Shown here: positions 9,243 through 19,274 of the stretch, in pieces | Numbering within the stretch: the stretch's first letter is position 1 | Layout: each line of letters begins with the position of its first letter | Source: Flavipsychrobacter stenotrophus | GTDB taxonomy: Bacteria > Bacteroidota > Bacteroidia > Chitinophagales > Chitinophagaceae | Length of the DNA: 64,000 nucleotides | Assembly (NCBI RefSeq): GCF_002954265.1 | Contig: NZ_PPSL01000006.1 | Coordinates: forward strand, 124,001-188,000 | Reading direction: 5' to 3' | Made by a program: the position numbers and the translations under genes | Notes under the pieces: generated by a model | What the model saw: the letters and a program-made list of their open reading frames with translations, nothing else | Database searches by the model: none | What the model was told of the DNA's origin: nothing

Positions 9243-9281
9243 AATGGAAAAACCCACCTGTTTAGGGTGGATTTTTCCATT
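9243..9281 (-). terminator. Rho-independent terminator after the Old Yellow Enzyme gene
   Basis: The arms 9243-9258 and 9266-9281 form a 16-bp stem with one mismatch (core ACCCACC/GGTGG-T) and a 7-nt loop. The stem has internal A/T runs that give a U-rich end on the minus strand. It lies 17 nt past the stop of the gene at 9298-10368. Confidence 0.8.
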
Positions 9282-9297
9282 TAATGTCAAGCATAAA

Positions 9298-10368
9298 TTA
9301 AGCATTCACCAAGGCTGGATAATCATTATATCCCACTTCACCCGGTGTATAGAACGTTGCCTGATCCGGAGCGGCCAAAGCAGCGCCTGATGCTAAACGA
9401 CTTACCAGATCCGGATTGCCGATAAATGAGCTACCGAAAGAGATCAACTCAGCACGACCGGCTGTCAGATCTGCTTCTGCCCTATCCTTTGTGTATCCAC
9501 CATTAAGAATAAATGTGCCGCCAAATATCTGGTGCAATTCATCTACCAGTTCAGCAGGCATAGCAAAGGTCAGGAAGTGTATGTAGGTCAATCCTACTTT
9601 CTTCAGTCCTTCTACCAATGCCTTATACTGTTCTGCTTCATGCTCATCCGCCTTCATATCATTGAACGGGTTGAATGGAGAAAGGCGGATACCTACTTTA
9701 TCCTTACCTATTGCCGCCGCCATAGCTTCAGCCAGTTCCAATACAAAACGGTTCCTGTTTTCAAAGCTACCGCCGTAATTATCAGTGCGCTGGTTAGCGG
9801 CAATGTTCAAAAACTGCATAGGCAGGTAACCATTTGCTGCATGTATTTCCACACCATCAAATCCTGCCGCTATAGCCGATTTTGCGCTATGTACAAACTC
9901 TGCTATCAGAGCAGGAATGTCAGCCACGGCCTCAGGCACAGGCAGTTCCTTCATACCTTCTGCATCTGTCCACATTTGTCCCGCAGCAGCAATAGCCGAT
10001 GCACTTACCACTTTACCACCTTCAGGCAGGTTTAATGAATGGCCCTGACGACCGGTATGCATCAATTGCACAAATATCTTTCCACCCTTTGCATGAACAC
10101 CTTCTGTAACGGCCTTCCAGCCTGCTATCTGCGCCTCACTGTATAACCCTGGTATGCGTGCATAACCCAATCCGTTTGGCGATGGAGACACACCTTCTGT
10201 GATGATCAACCCTGCCTCAGCTCTGTCGCTGTAATGCTTTACCATTAATTCGTTAGGGATATTTCCTATCGCACGGGCACGTGTCATTGGGGCCATTACT
10301 ACCCTGTTCTTCAATTGTATGCTACCCAGCGCATACGGGCTGAATAGTATTGATTGTGTTTGTTCCAT
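9298..10368 (-). CDS. Old Yellow Enzyme family ene-reductase (NADH:flavin oxidoreductase)
   Basis: An FMN-dependent TIM-barrel enzyme that reduces activated C=C bonds. The start is the ATG at 10368 (MEQTQSILFSP), giving 356 residues. Typical segments are NRVVMAPMTRARA near the N-terminus, LMHTGRQGH, and the substrate-anchoring His/Asn pair in IHAANGYL. The FMN phosphate region with NGGYT and FGSSFIGNPDL is also present. This places it in the alkene-reductase (NemA/OYE) branch, probably cytosolic and xenobiotic-detoxifying. It is monocistronic with its own terminator. Confidence 0.93.
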   Translation of the reverse strand: MEQTQSILFSPYALGSIQLKNRVVMAPMTRARAIGNIPNELMVKHYSDRAEAGLIITEGVSPSPNGLGYARIPGLYSEAQIAGWKAVTEGVHAKGGKIFVQLMHTGRQGHSLNLPEGGKVVSASAIAAAGQMWTDAEGMKELPVPEAVADIPALIAEFVHSAKSAIAAGFDGVEIHAANGYLPMQFLNIAANQRTDNYGGSFENRNRFVLELAEAMAAAIGKDKVGIRLSPFNPFNDMKADEHEAEQYKALVEGLKKVGLTYIHFLTFAMPAELVDELHQIFGGTFILNGGYTKDRAEADLTAGRAELISFGSSFIGNPDLVSRLASGAALAAPDQATFYTPGEVGYNDYPALVNA

Positions 10369-10474
10369 TTTAAATTGGCTATGTTTATAATGCCAATACA
10401 ATATTATGCACCATACTCCATGTAGCTACACCTATTATACAAATCTCGCAATAGAGAAAAAATATAACTAGCTC

Positions 10475-11161
10475 CTACTCATACTTCGCAAATATCCCCT
10501 TGTCTAGTATCGCCCACAAACAACTCCTTTGTCCGCATCTCTTTAAAGCACTATTAGCCCAGGTATTACAAGTATAGAACAAACTATACCTTCCGGTGGC
10601 TTCATAAAATGCATCAGTCATTCCGTAGTTGGCTTTGGTGTCAATATGTACAAAATGACCATCCTTGTCTCTTTGAAAACTATTGACTACATGTGTTACA
10701 AGCCTTGCATATTGTTCTTTGCTGATGTTGATCTTTCTGCAAGTACTATTCTCCCGTATCTGTTTGTAGAAGGTGGCATGCACCGCGGTAGTGCTCAGGC
10801 CAAATGCAGCTTTAAAGGCAACAGAAAATTTCAGGTCTTTCCACTCAGGTGTTTCCAGGTAAAACCCCTTGTCCCCCCACCCAAGTGCCAGGTATTGGCA
10901 ATTGGTATCTTTTAGCCCAGTAAATGCATATTTCACTTCCTTACTCCAGTCCATTTGCTCACTCCTTACAGGTACCACAATATCAGTATGCACACCATTG
11001 GTCTTTATGTAAATGGCTATTTCTTCTTTAGCGTCTTTTTCCCTTTCAATAGTAATACGAGAACAAGCGTATGCGGCAAGACCGTACACCACAAGAAATA
11101 ATACTATACCCAACAATACTTTGCCTGAAAGCTTCAAAGTCCTTTTTAGCATCCTACTCAT
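10475..11161 (-). CDS. DUF2459 / TIGR02117 family protein
   Basis: After one N-terminal membrane segment (about residues 10-30) comes a soluble domain with KTNGVHTDIVVPV, LGWGDKGFYLETP and FYTCNTWANSALK, the conserved blocks of this family. The conserved His, Cys and Asn suggest a cysteine-peptidase-like (NlpC/P60-like) fold, but no activity is established. The ATG at 11161 was preferred over a TTG nine bases upstream. The protein is anchored to the inner membrane and probably faces the periplasm. The gene stands alone. Confidence 0.75.
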   Translation of the reverse strand: MSRMLKRTLKLSGKVLLGIVLFLVVYGLAAYACSRITIEREKDAKEEIAIYIKTNGVHTDIVVPVRSEQMDWSKEVKYAFTGLKDTNCQYLALGWGDKGFYLETPEWKDLKFSVAFKAAFGLSTTAVHATFYKQIRENSTCRKINISKEQYARLVTHVVNSFQRDKDGHFVHIDTKANYGMTDAFYEATGRYSLFYTCNTWANSALKRCGQRSCLWAILDKGIFAKYE

Positions 11162-11309
11162 AGAGATCAAGATAATGGTGGTAACCAGCTACCTGCCGTT
11201 ACTTAATACTACGGATAAAAGAAAGTAACCTACCTGATTACTTAAGGAAATGGTAATTAATGTTCCTGCCAATATCAGTAGTCTGACAGCATCTATGAAC
11301 AGCACTAAA

Positions 11310-12476
11310 TCACTCCTTTACAATAACACCATTCTGATTTACATCTGCTCCTACTACCTGGTAAGAATAAATACCTGCTGGTAATGCACGCAATGAAGCA
11401 GTTGCATCACCGGATATTTCAGCAATATAAACCGGCACGCCTGTTACACTAAAGATCGACAACTTATACTCTTTCCCCGATGGCACAGAAATATGTACAT
11501 CATCGCGACACGGATTAGGATATATACTTACAGACAACGAATGGGCATCACTGCCAACAGATGCTGTACCACACAGCGCGCAGTTCTTCAAGTAATTAAT
11601 AGCAGCATCAGAGGCCAACTTAGTATCAAAATGATTACCGGCAATACAATCTCCTTTCAGATGAAAGTTAAGCCAGGGTACCAGGTAGGTATCTATCGCC
11701 GCCTGCTGCATGGCCCGTGATATCGCAGGTGCAGGGGTACAGGTAGCCTCGCCAAAACTACAGGTGGTGCTTGCATCTGCCATCTGGCAATGGCTGCCAC
11801 CTATGATACCAATATATTGCTTGCACGAACTTCCAAGAGCAGCATACATTAATGACTGGTTAGTAGCCGGCGGAGCTACACAATCATTTACACCCGCAAT
11901 GACCAGCCCGGGCGCAACGATAGATGCTGCGGCAGATACGGCAGATGGCGTGGTTTCAGCCGCAGCCAGTGTAACAATACTTTTTATTGTGTTGTCTGAT
12001 TGCGCAGCAAGAAATGCCGCTCCGCCACCCATACTGTGGCCCATCACACAGTTCATAGTATCTACCTTATTGTATAATACAGAGGTGCTGTTATTTCCAA
12101 GTTTCGCAACACTCTTCAATACAAAAGCAAGGTCTTTTCCAAATGCATCGTGACTAGGAGACAGAGAACCTTCTGTAGTAGGGAAAGCAATAATGTAACC
12201 CTCTGCAACTACCGAATTCCTGATATTGAAATACGCATCGTAGGTCATCACAAACCCATGTCCAAAACTGATCACAGGCGCTTTGCCGGCCATTGCTGTA
12301 GCAAAACTTACATTGTCACCTGTCATGTCTGCAGGATAATATATCTCTGCCGTTACCGACCTGTTACTACGGTTGCTATCGATGAAGGTGGCAGTTATAT
12401 GCCCAGTCTGATAAGGCTGCGCATTGCTGCAAGTGACAACCAGGAATAAAAGTGCTGCAACTATTAAATATTTCAT
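11310..12476 (-). CDS. Secreted alpha/beta hydrolase with T9SS sorting domain
   Basis: A signal peptide (about residues 1-19, ATG at 12476) precedes an alpha/beta-hydrolase domain of the dienelactone hydrolase/chlorophyllase-like type. The nucleophile motif GHSMGGG lies near residue 147, an Asp in VNDCVAP and a His in GGSHCQ complete a plausible triad. A family A C-terminal sorting domain follows (about the last 80 residues, VSIYPNPCRD to the end), which sends proteins through the type IX system to the surface. Several cysteines suggest disulfides. It is probably an esterase or cutinase-like enzyme; the substrate is unknown. It lies 60 nt downstream of the propeller kinase on the same strand. 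Confidence 0.85.
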   Translation of the reverse strand: MKYLIVAALLFLVVTCSNAQPYQTGHITATFIDSNRSNRSVTAEIYYPADMTGDNVSFATAMAGKAPVISFGHGFVMTYDAYFNIRNSVVAEGYIIAFPTTEGSLSPSHDAFGKDLAFVLKSVAKLGNNSTSVLYNKVDTMNCVMGHSMGGGAAFLAAQSDNTIKSIVTLAAAETTPSAVSAAASIVAPGLVIAGVNDCVAPPATNQSLMYAALGSSCKQYIGIIGGSHCQMADASTTCSFGEATCTPAPAISRAMQQAAIDTYLVPWLNFHLKGDCIAGNHFDTKLASDAAINYLKNCALCGTASVGSDAHSLSVSIYPNPCRDDVHISVPSGKEYKLSIFSVTGVPVYIAEISGDATASLRALPAGIYSYQVVGADVNQNGVIVKE

Positions 12477-12536
12477 GATCGACAATGTTTTAAACAACTA
12501 AAGTTAATTTATTTCCGGTCTGCTTGCCCGCTTCTT

Positions 12537-15500
12537 CTACACGATCATTTTTCTCTGGGTAATATCTTTAAATGTAACTACAAACTCTTTTGTTGCTTCA
12601 TTGTAATTAAAACTCCCGCCTAACTGTTTGCTTAAACTGCTCATAACTACCTGCCCCAGAGTAGCACTGCGGCTCATATCAAAACCGGCAGGTAGTCCGG
12701 GTCCACTATCGCGGTAGGTCAAAGTATAATTGCCATCCAGTTCACTCACATGTATGTTTATGCTACCCTTTCCGCCATCTCCAAACGCATACTTATAACT
12801 ATTGGTCATCAGCTCGTTCATGATAAGTCCAAGCGGCACTGCGGTATCTATGTCGAGCATTTTATTGGTAACATCATGTGTCAGTACAATTTCCTGACCG
12901 GGCTTCTTAAAGAGCATTGTCACCTGCCGCATCAATTCGTCGGTAAATCTTGGCAACTCAATACCCGCCATTTCATCGCCCTGATACAATTGCTGATGTA
13001 TTAAAGAAATAGACTTGATCCGACCCATCCCTTCAGATATAGCCTTACGTGCCACAAGGTCATTAATGTTATCCAATTGCAGGTCCAGCAGCGTACTTAT
13101 AACCTGTAGGTTATTCTTTACCCTGTGGTGGATCTCCTTCATCAGTATATCCTTCTGCACAAGCAATTTATCAGCTACCTTTTTCTGTTTCTCCACCTCT
13201 GTTTTTTCTTTCACCACCTCTGCGGTTCGCTCCACAACTACCTGCTCCAGCTGCTCTTTATCTTTCGTTAATTGTACTGTACGCCATCTCAACAAACAAT
13301 ATATAGCCAGTGCTGCTAACAAAGCATATACACAATAGGCCCACCACGTTCTGTAAAACGGTGGTAATATTTCAAAAGAATACTCCATCGGGACACTCCA
13401 TACGCCTTCGGGACTCAGCGCCTTTACCTTAAATGTATACTTACCTTCAGGTATATTACCAAAGGAAGCAGATGTTTTATGGGTAAGTGGCCCCCATTCT
13501 TCATCGTATCCGTCAAGAATATATTGGTATTGAACAAGGTATGACCTCGAAAGGTGAATCGCAGCAAAATCGATGGTAATTTTATTGTGTTTGTAGGGTA
13601 ACACCAGTTTGTAAGGTATCGCATAAAACCTGCCCAGACTATCGAATGTAACTCCGCCAAACTGCTTTCGCATAGTATCTTTTGCGGCCGCACTAAGTGC
13701 ACTGCCGTAAGTCGTCACTTCTTCGTTTATAGCCGCCAACGAATCATAAGTGGCATATCTACCATTCTTTACCTGCAATGTATGCCAGGAGACACTTCCC
13801 CCGTTTATTTTCACATCTTTTATAAATACTTTTAGCGGAGAGGTATCGCGGTAAATACCCGTGCGGTCGAATCGCACAAGCATATCTCCCGCACCTGCCC
13901 AGATCACCCCCTTGCTGTCCGCATACATGGCTTTAGCTTTTACATTGCGCACGGGGTATCCATTCTTAAAATTATATGTTTCAACTACCGGAGCATACCC
14001 TTTGCAAATAGCGTCATTACTAATATCTGCATCAACAGGCACTACCTCCTTACCCAATACGCCACCGCCATTCTTCCTTAACCCCGTTATGCCACTAAAG
14101 CCTTCATTTGTGCCCATCCATATCGTCCGATCCTGATCTTCTACTAATGCAGTAACATAGTTGTTAGCAAAGCCATCAGCCATGGTAAAAGTGAAAAACG
14201 TTTTTCCATCATAACGCGTCACGCCAACCCCATCACTCCCAAACCATACATTGCCGCTACTATCAGAAAGTATGCAGGGCACCACATTAGATGGCAATCC
14301 TTGCTTCGTAGTATAGTTAGTAAATACTCGCCCATCAAATCGGCTCACACCACCACCATTCGAGCCAAACCACATATTGCCATTCTTATCTTTCGCCGCG
14401 CTAATTATATAAGGATGGCAAAGCCCCTGGGCTACATTGTAATTGGTACTTACATTTCCTTCCAATCGCGTTACTCCGTTATAAGTTGTAAACCATTGAG
14501 CACCTCGCCCGTCTTCAAGTATGCTGTATACGGTCCTGTTATTGAGCAATTGTGCATCATCATATGTAGTGCACGTTTTACCGTCAAATCTGGTTACGCC
14601 AACCCCACCTGTACCAACCCACAGATTGTTATTCCTATCAACCTTTAATTTTTCAATAAATCCAAACGGCAATCCCTGGCGCACGTCAAAAGGAGTAAAT
14701 GAGATACCGTCATAACGTATGATACCAGACCCTGCTGTTCCAAACCACATCACACCAGCTGTATCCTCGCCGATAGTTGTTATGCGGTTATTAGTTAATC
14801 CTTCCCTGGTAGTGAACGTAGTGAATGCATTACGGTCATAGCGGCTCGCGCCGCCACCTAGCGTACCAAACCATATGCTTCCGCTTTTGTCTTGTACTAT
14901 ACTCGACACCCTATTGTCTCCAAGACCATTCTCGGTATTAATTGTAGTGAATGAATGTCCATCGTAGCGGCTTACACCACCGTCAGTAGCAAACCATAAG
15001 TAACCTCTGTCATCTTCCAATATATCGGCCACATTGTTATTCGCAAGCCCATTAACTGTAGTATAGGTAGTAAATGACTGACCGTTGAAACAGGAAGCAC
15101 CACCTCCTCCCGTACCGAACCAAATATTACCATGCTTGTCCTTTATCGCGCACCGTACTATGTTGTCGCCAAGGCCCTGCTCTTTGCTATAATTGGTAAA
15201 TTTATGCCCGTCGAAATGGCTTGCACCTCCGCCCCCAAGGCAAAACCATACACTTCCCCTTTTATCTTCAAGCATATCAAAGACAAGGTTAGCACCCAGG
15301 CAATCACCATTACATACCCAGCCAAGCCCCTGCATATCTGTATACACTTCATAGCCTTTGCCATTATAGCAGCTTACACCACCACCAAATGTGCCGTACC
15401 AGGTGTTGCCAGAAGAATCAACAAGCATGCTGGACACCCCATTATTATCAAAATTTGTTATTTTAAATTCGCTTGTGTTGTGTGTGGTAAATTGTACACC

Positions 15501-16058
15501 ATTATACACACTCACGCCCCCTCCCATGGTACCAAAACAGATATTGTCTTGCCTGTCTTCATTGATCGTTAAGATGCGATTATTGCTTAATCCCTGAGCT
15601 TTGGTGTAAGTAGTAAATGTTGCTCCGTCGTATCGGATAGAACCTCCACTTTCAGTACCAAACCACATATGGCCGCTTCTGTCCTGATACATACATGAAA
15701 TGTTGGAAAACAGGCCGTCATCAGCATTATAAGTGGTGATGCGTGCGCGGAAACCTGCCGGCTTTGAGATAGCCTGAGCAAGATGAAATGTATCATTATA
15801 ATAATTGTATTTCCCCGACTTTGCCGATGTAGAAACTATGAGTGGAGCAACACAGGTATCTAACAAACGTACAACAGGCGGCTTCAATGTATCCTGCCTG
15901 GGAACAATTCCTACAGCCGCTATCGGCGATCTGCCTGGTTGTTGCTGATGCGTGTCCTTTTGACTACATGAAAACAATAATAACGTCAGAAATAGCGCCA
16001 GTGCTACCCTACACAAAGCAAGGTTTCGGACTATAAACTGACAGGACAAGCAATTCAT
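12537..16058 (-). CDS. Two-component regulator propeller sensor histidine kinase (lipoprotein signal)
   Basis: This 1173-residue protein has an N-terminal lipobox-like LFSC (Cys31). About a dozen Reg_prop beta-propeller repeats follow (residues about 90-660, recurring WFGT-GGG-S-Y-G), then a Y_Y_Y domain (about 835-895), one membrane helix (about 903-925), a short coiled coil and a HisKA_2 domain with EIHHRVKNNLQ near 973. A HATPase domain ends the protein, with N box MNELMTNSYKYAF and G1 box DSGPGLP. Propeller kinases sense extracellular or periplasmic ligands, in Bacteroides often glycans. Unlike the classical hybrid type it has no receiver or AraC output, and no response regulator is adjacent; the LytTR regulator at 21470 is the nearest. 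Confidence 0.9.
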   Translation of the reverse strand: MNCLSCQFIVRNLALCRVALALFLTLLLFSCSQKDTHQQQPGRSPIAAVGIVPRQDTLKPPVVRLLDTCVAPLIVSTSAKSGKYNYYNDTFHLAQAISKPAGFRARITTYNADDGLFSNISCMYQDRSGHMWFGTESGGSIRYDGATFTTYTKAQGLSNNRILTINEDRQDNICFGTMGGGVSVYNGVQFTTHNTSEFKITNFDNNGVSSMLVDSSGNTWYGTFGGGVSCYNGKGYEVYTDMQGLGWVCNGDCLGANLVFDMLEDKRGSVWFCLGGGGASHFDGHKFTNYSKEQGLGDNIVRCAIKDKHGNIWFGTGGGGASCFNGQSFTTYTTVNGLANNNVADILEDDRGYLWFATDGGVSRYDGHSFTTINTENGLGDNRVSSIVQDKSGSIWFGTLGGGASRYDRNAFTTFTTREGLTNNRITTIGEDTAGVMWFGTAGSGIIRYDGISFTPFDVRQGLPFGFIEKLKVDRNNNLWVGTGGVGVTRFDGKTCTTYDDAQLLNNRTVYSILEDGRGAQWFTTYNGVTRLEGNVSTNYNVAQGLCHPYIISAAKDKNGNMWFGSNGGGVSRFDGRVFTNYTTKQGLPSNVVPCILSDSSGNVWFGSDGVGVTRYDGKTFFTFTMADGFANNYVTALVEDQDRTIWMGTNEGFSGITGLRKNGGGVLGKEVVPVDADISNDAICKGYAPVVETYNFKNGYPVRNVKAKAMYADSKGVIWAGAGDMLVRFDRTGIYRDTSPLKVFIKDVKINGGSVSWHTLQVKNGRYATYDSLAAINEEVTTYGSALSAAAKDTMRKQFGGVTFDSLGRFYAIPYKLVLPYKHNKITIDFAAIHLSRSYLVQYQYILDGYDEEWGPLTHKTSASFGNIPEGKYTFKVKALSPEGVWSVPMEYSFEILPPFYRTWWAYCVYALLAALAIYCLLRWRTVQLTKDKEQLEQVVVERTAEVVKEKTEVEKQKKVADKLLVQKDILMKEIHHRVKNNLQVISTLLDLQLDNINDLVARKAISEGMGRIKSISLIHQQLYQGDEMAGIELPRFTDELMRQVTMLFKKPGQEIVLTHDVTNKMLDIDTAVPLGLIMNELMTNSYKYAFGDGGKGSINIHVSELDGNYTLTYRDSGPGLPAGFDMSRSATLGQVVMSSLSKQLGGSFNYNEATKEFVVTFKDITQRKMIV

Positions 16059-16141
16059 TTTCTAAAAATACACTTTCATAGCATTATTCCACAGGTTTTA
16101 ATACATCGCAACAAATACACATACAACCACCTATTAATTCG

Positions 16142-16699
16142 CTAGTCTTTAAATTGAATAGATCTCGCTACTGCATTAAATAACGGCCGGTATCTGCGGG
16201 CATATTTTACCTGTGTTCCGGCAGTAATAATGTAGGCAACACCATTCTTAGGAAATATGTACGATACCAAAGTCGACTTGGTCCCCTCCAGATCTATTTC
16301 GTAATCATACCAGCAGCCAATTATGCCGTTGGCAGTTATAGACCCTGTATCAAAGTTAGTGGCATTTGGAATGTACTTTTTTACCGACTCCATCGTTTTT
16401 GTCCTGTACGTCTCCAGGCTCAGTTGCTGCATACTTTCCGTGATCACGTTTATACTGGTATTGGGGTCTTCTTTTGTTTTAGGAGCCAGTAAATAAAAGT
16501 AATCCACTCCATACATAGTTTTATGCTCTGTGATCCAACCGTCTGGTATAGAAATGCTGTACGCCGCAGACCCAACATTCATGTTCGTTGGCTCAGGTAA
16601 TTTTGCGGCAATTTCCCTTACTGCCTTTCTGTATGCATGTCTGCCTTTACATGACAACAACATCACAGACAATAATATAATTTGTACAACATTCATCAT
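16142..16699 (-). CDS. Lipoprotein of unknown function, PsbP/DUF1795-like
   Basis: A 185-residue protein with a lipobox LLSC (Cys17). The central region (YSISIPDGWITE, FYLLAPKT, INVITESM and a late AYIITAG) has the order of the PsbP/Mog1-like fold found in DUF1795 lipoproteins. I recognise the fold pattern only; no function can be given. It lies between the EF-hand-like membrane protein gene (54 nt upstream on the same strand) and the propeller kinase, and may share a transcript with the former. Confidence 0.65.
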   Translation of the reverse strand: MMNVVQIILLSVMLLSCKGRHAYRKAVREIAAKLPEPTNMNVGSAAYSISIPDGWITEHKTMYGVDYFYLLAPKTKEDPNTSINVITESMQQLSLETYRTKTMESVKKYIPNATNFDTGSITANGIIGCWYDYEIDLEGTKSTLVSYIFPKNGVAYIITAGTQVKYARRYRPLFNAVARSIQFKD

Positions 16700-16753
16700 G
16701 ATACTTCAATTAGCCTTTCTCTCCGACACCTCAACCATTCCCTGTATCTTTCC

Positions 16754-18955
16754 CTACATCGGCATATGAATATGTATCAGTCCCTGCTTTTGCAATAGAT
16801 ACAATATTCCACCAACTATAATAAGCAAAATGAGTAACGCCGGAATAATAGGAAAACTCTTCTTGGTAAACGGATCGTTCAGGTTAACTTTCGCATCCTT
16901 AGGCAACGCTGCAAGCTGTGTAAGCGTGCGTCCAAACTGAATATTTATTTTCACCCTTGCATTTATGGCCCAGCCATTTGCATCCAGTATAGGCGCAAGA
17001 TTGCGCTTCCTCAGCTTAAGGTATGCAAGTATCATCGACGGTGCGGAAATAATCAGCAGTATACCCATGATTACCAGAGGCATTTTCCACCAGGTAAGCT
17101 TCATAAACCCACCTATGGCAGCTGCCAGCACAGTACCCAGCGCGCCTATTGCTAATCCTATCGCCGCAAATATTCCGGCAAATTTAGCCACGTCAAATGG
17201 TGGTGGAGGAGGTGGTGGTGGAGGAGGAGCTTGCGACACATCATTAGTCGTTTTCAGTTCTTCTCCTTTTGCTGATGCGGCCACTACATTTTCATTCATT
17301 TTGGCTGCTATCTTCTCATTTGCTGCAGATGCCGCCTTATGTACCTGTGTTTCTATAAGATTTGACAACTTACGGTATGGCGCAAAAAAGGCCTGCTTTA
17401 TGCTCGTAGGATTCTCCATTATCTTAACAATGGTCGCATCCCAGTCAAGGCCCTGCCTGTCATAAAAGATGGCATTCCTACCTATCACAAGGTCATCTAC
17501 ATCCCCGTTGGTCAGCGCCGCTACAATGGTCATCTTTTCATTGGTCGCTTTCGATGTGCATTCACAATAAATTAGGTACATACCTCCATATTGCGCCAGC
17601 GCACCCTGCCGGGCCATATCCCGCACCCTTATGCATAGATCGCAGCTACGCTGGTCTATATACAATGTACCTGCCTGAAACACCGCCTTGCCACCGGGAG
17701 TATAAAAATCGAAGAAGGTCACAAAATTCTTCAACAGCGTAAACAGATCGCGGTGATACCTTACCAGCTTATCTACAAGTATTATGTTGTTGGCCTCACT
17801 CTCTACTGCCATATCGCTCGCTATCAAGGCCGTCAGTTGGTCTTTCATTGAGCCTGCCAGTATTTCCCTTATCCTTGTCAAACCAAGCAATTCAACACTG
17901 GCACCCTCCTTTTCAGATTTCCATTGGGCAAAGGCGGCAAAGGTCTGTGATACCTTAATCCACTCTTCCTCTGTAATACTGTCCTTCCCCGAAAACAATC
18001 GATCTGTCACCAAGCGTTTGAATACCGCTATATGCGCCTCCCAGGCCGGGTTTATACCTGTTGCTAACGGCAGCGATCCATTGGCCCTTACCTTTGCTAT
18101 CGGATATCCGGCTATCTCACTGATACAATCAGAAAGATCTTTATCGGCAATACTTTCCACTCTGGCCACTTGCAGGTTCAATGTCTCTGTCGATTGATGA
18201 TCAAACGCTGCCAACCGGCACCGGAGAAAGAAGTCATCGATCTTCGCTTTTACCTGTAGATAGTTACTATAAGCTGCATCCGTGCTATCATCTAATGGAA
18301 GTATTACTTCCGGTGCTGCTTCTTGTTTCGCATACCAGGCGGCATACTTTTCACATTCATCAAAAAATAGCTGCACTATCTCCTGCGTGACGCCTGCCTT
18401 GCCATTGCGGTCGACCGCACTACCGGCATACACCATTACCTCTGCCAGCAACATTGATAACTCCTCATTGCCACCAACAGTATCTTCTGTTATTATGCCA
18501 TCTCCGTTAAAAAGAGTACCGGCAAATATTCGGGTAGTATCAGATGTATCTTCTACAAAAAGTGATGTCGCAGATTCTTTCCCTAGATTTTTAAGGATTG
18601 TCCTTGCCGAATCCAGCAACTGCCTTCCTTGTTCTGTATGAGTATTGATCGCGGACAAAGGAAATTCGCTGGCTTGCTTCAGCAGATCATCAGGATTATT
18701 GATCACAGAAACGATCCAATCTATAGCACCCAGTATTTCGGGCACCCGTATTTGGCCATCACTGTCAGTATCTATAAGCTCCAGTGTCTTCCGGTCTATT
18801 TCCAGGTCACTAGCCGGGCAGCTCAATGCGGTCCACAACTTAGGGTCCAGCTCATGCAAATGCACCAGGTCGCTACCCGACTCCAGATTCACACGCTTAA
18901 CACCACCAATGGTAGAAAAGCTCCACACATGACTACCGCGCTTTGTATTGTCCAT
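16754..18955 (-). CDS. Membrane protein with EF-hand-like loop and polyproline run, function unknown
   Basis: I do not recognise a named family. Visible parts are a canonical calcium-loop-like segment DTDSDGQIRVPE (residues about 63-74) and a second D-R-GK segment after ILAGT. A long, mostly helical soluble region of about 500 residues has paired Cys (CDLC, CEC) and a KMTIVAALTNGDVDDLVIGR segment. Then come ten consecutive prolines (about residue 580), a Gly/Ala-rich helix pair, a second hydrophobic helix (PLVIMGILLIISAPSMI) and a C-terminal helix. No signal peptide is present, so the large region is probably cytosolic. At 733 residues it is large for an uncharacterised protein. Confidence 0.7.
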   Translation of the reverse strand: MDNTKRGSHVWSFSTIGGVKRVNLESGSDLVHLHELDPKLWTALSCPASDLEIDRKTLELIDTDSDGQIRVPEILGAIDWIVSVINNPDDLLKQASEFPLSAINTHTEQGRQLLDSARTILKNLGKESATSLFVEDTSDTTRIFAGTLFNGDGIITEDTVGGNEELSMLLAEVMVYAGSAVDRNGKAGVTQEIVQLFFDECEKYAAWYAKQEAAPEVILPLDDSTDAAYSNYLQVKAKIDDFFLRCRLAAFDHQSTETLNLQVARVESIADKDLSDCISEIAGYPIAKVRANGSLPLATGINPAWEAHIAVFKRLVTDRLFSGKDSITEEEWIKVSQTFAAFAQWKSEKEGASVELLGLTRIREILAGSMKDQLTALIASDMAVESEANNIILVDKLVRYHRDLFTLLKNFVTFFDFYTPGGKAVFQAGTLYIDQRSCDLCIRVRDMARQGALAQYGGMYLIYCECTSKATNEKMTIVAALTNGDVDDLVIGRNAIFYDRQGLDWDATIVKIMENPTSIKQAFFAPYRKLSNLIETQVHKAASAANEKIAAKMNENVVAASAKGEELKTTNDVSQAPPPPPPPPPPFDVAKFAGIFAAIGLAIGALGTVLAAAIGGFMKLTWWKMPLVIMGILLIISAPSMILAYLKLRKRNLAPILDANGWAINARVKINIQFGRTLTQLAALPKDAKVNLNDPFTKKSFPIIPALLILLIIVGGILYLLQKQGLIHIHMPM

Positions 18956-19274
18956 AACTCACACTGTTTGTAACAATAGTAATACCAAAAAAGCAAAAAA
19001 ACAAACAACAACAACAACATAAGTAGCATCCCTGTGGGCCTTCCTACGTTCTAAATATCTACCAATACAATCAACATAACATACGTAATCAACATAACAT
19101 CCAACTAAATGACAATCAAATATTTGCAAAATGAAAAACTTCAATTTACCATTGCTGATACAGAAGAAATTATTTAGTATTGTAAGGTCAATGTGAAGTC
19201 TGGCAATCACAATAAAAACGGGGCACATCCGAAAAGCCATAGTAGTAGGGATCAACTAAAAAAAATACAGAAAC

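Noticed and set aside
16965-17465. Plus-strand frame with a long glycine run
   Set aside because: It is the antisense of the polyproline run in the minus-strand membrane protein gene.
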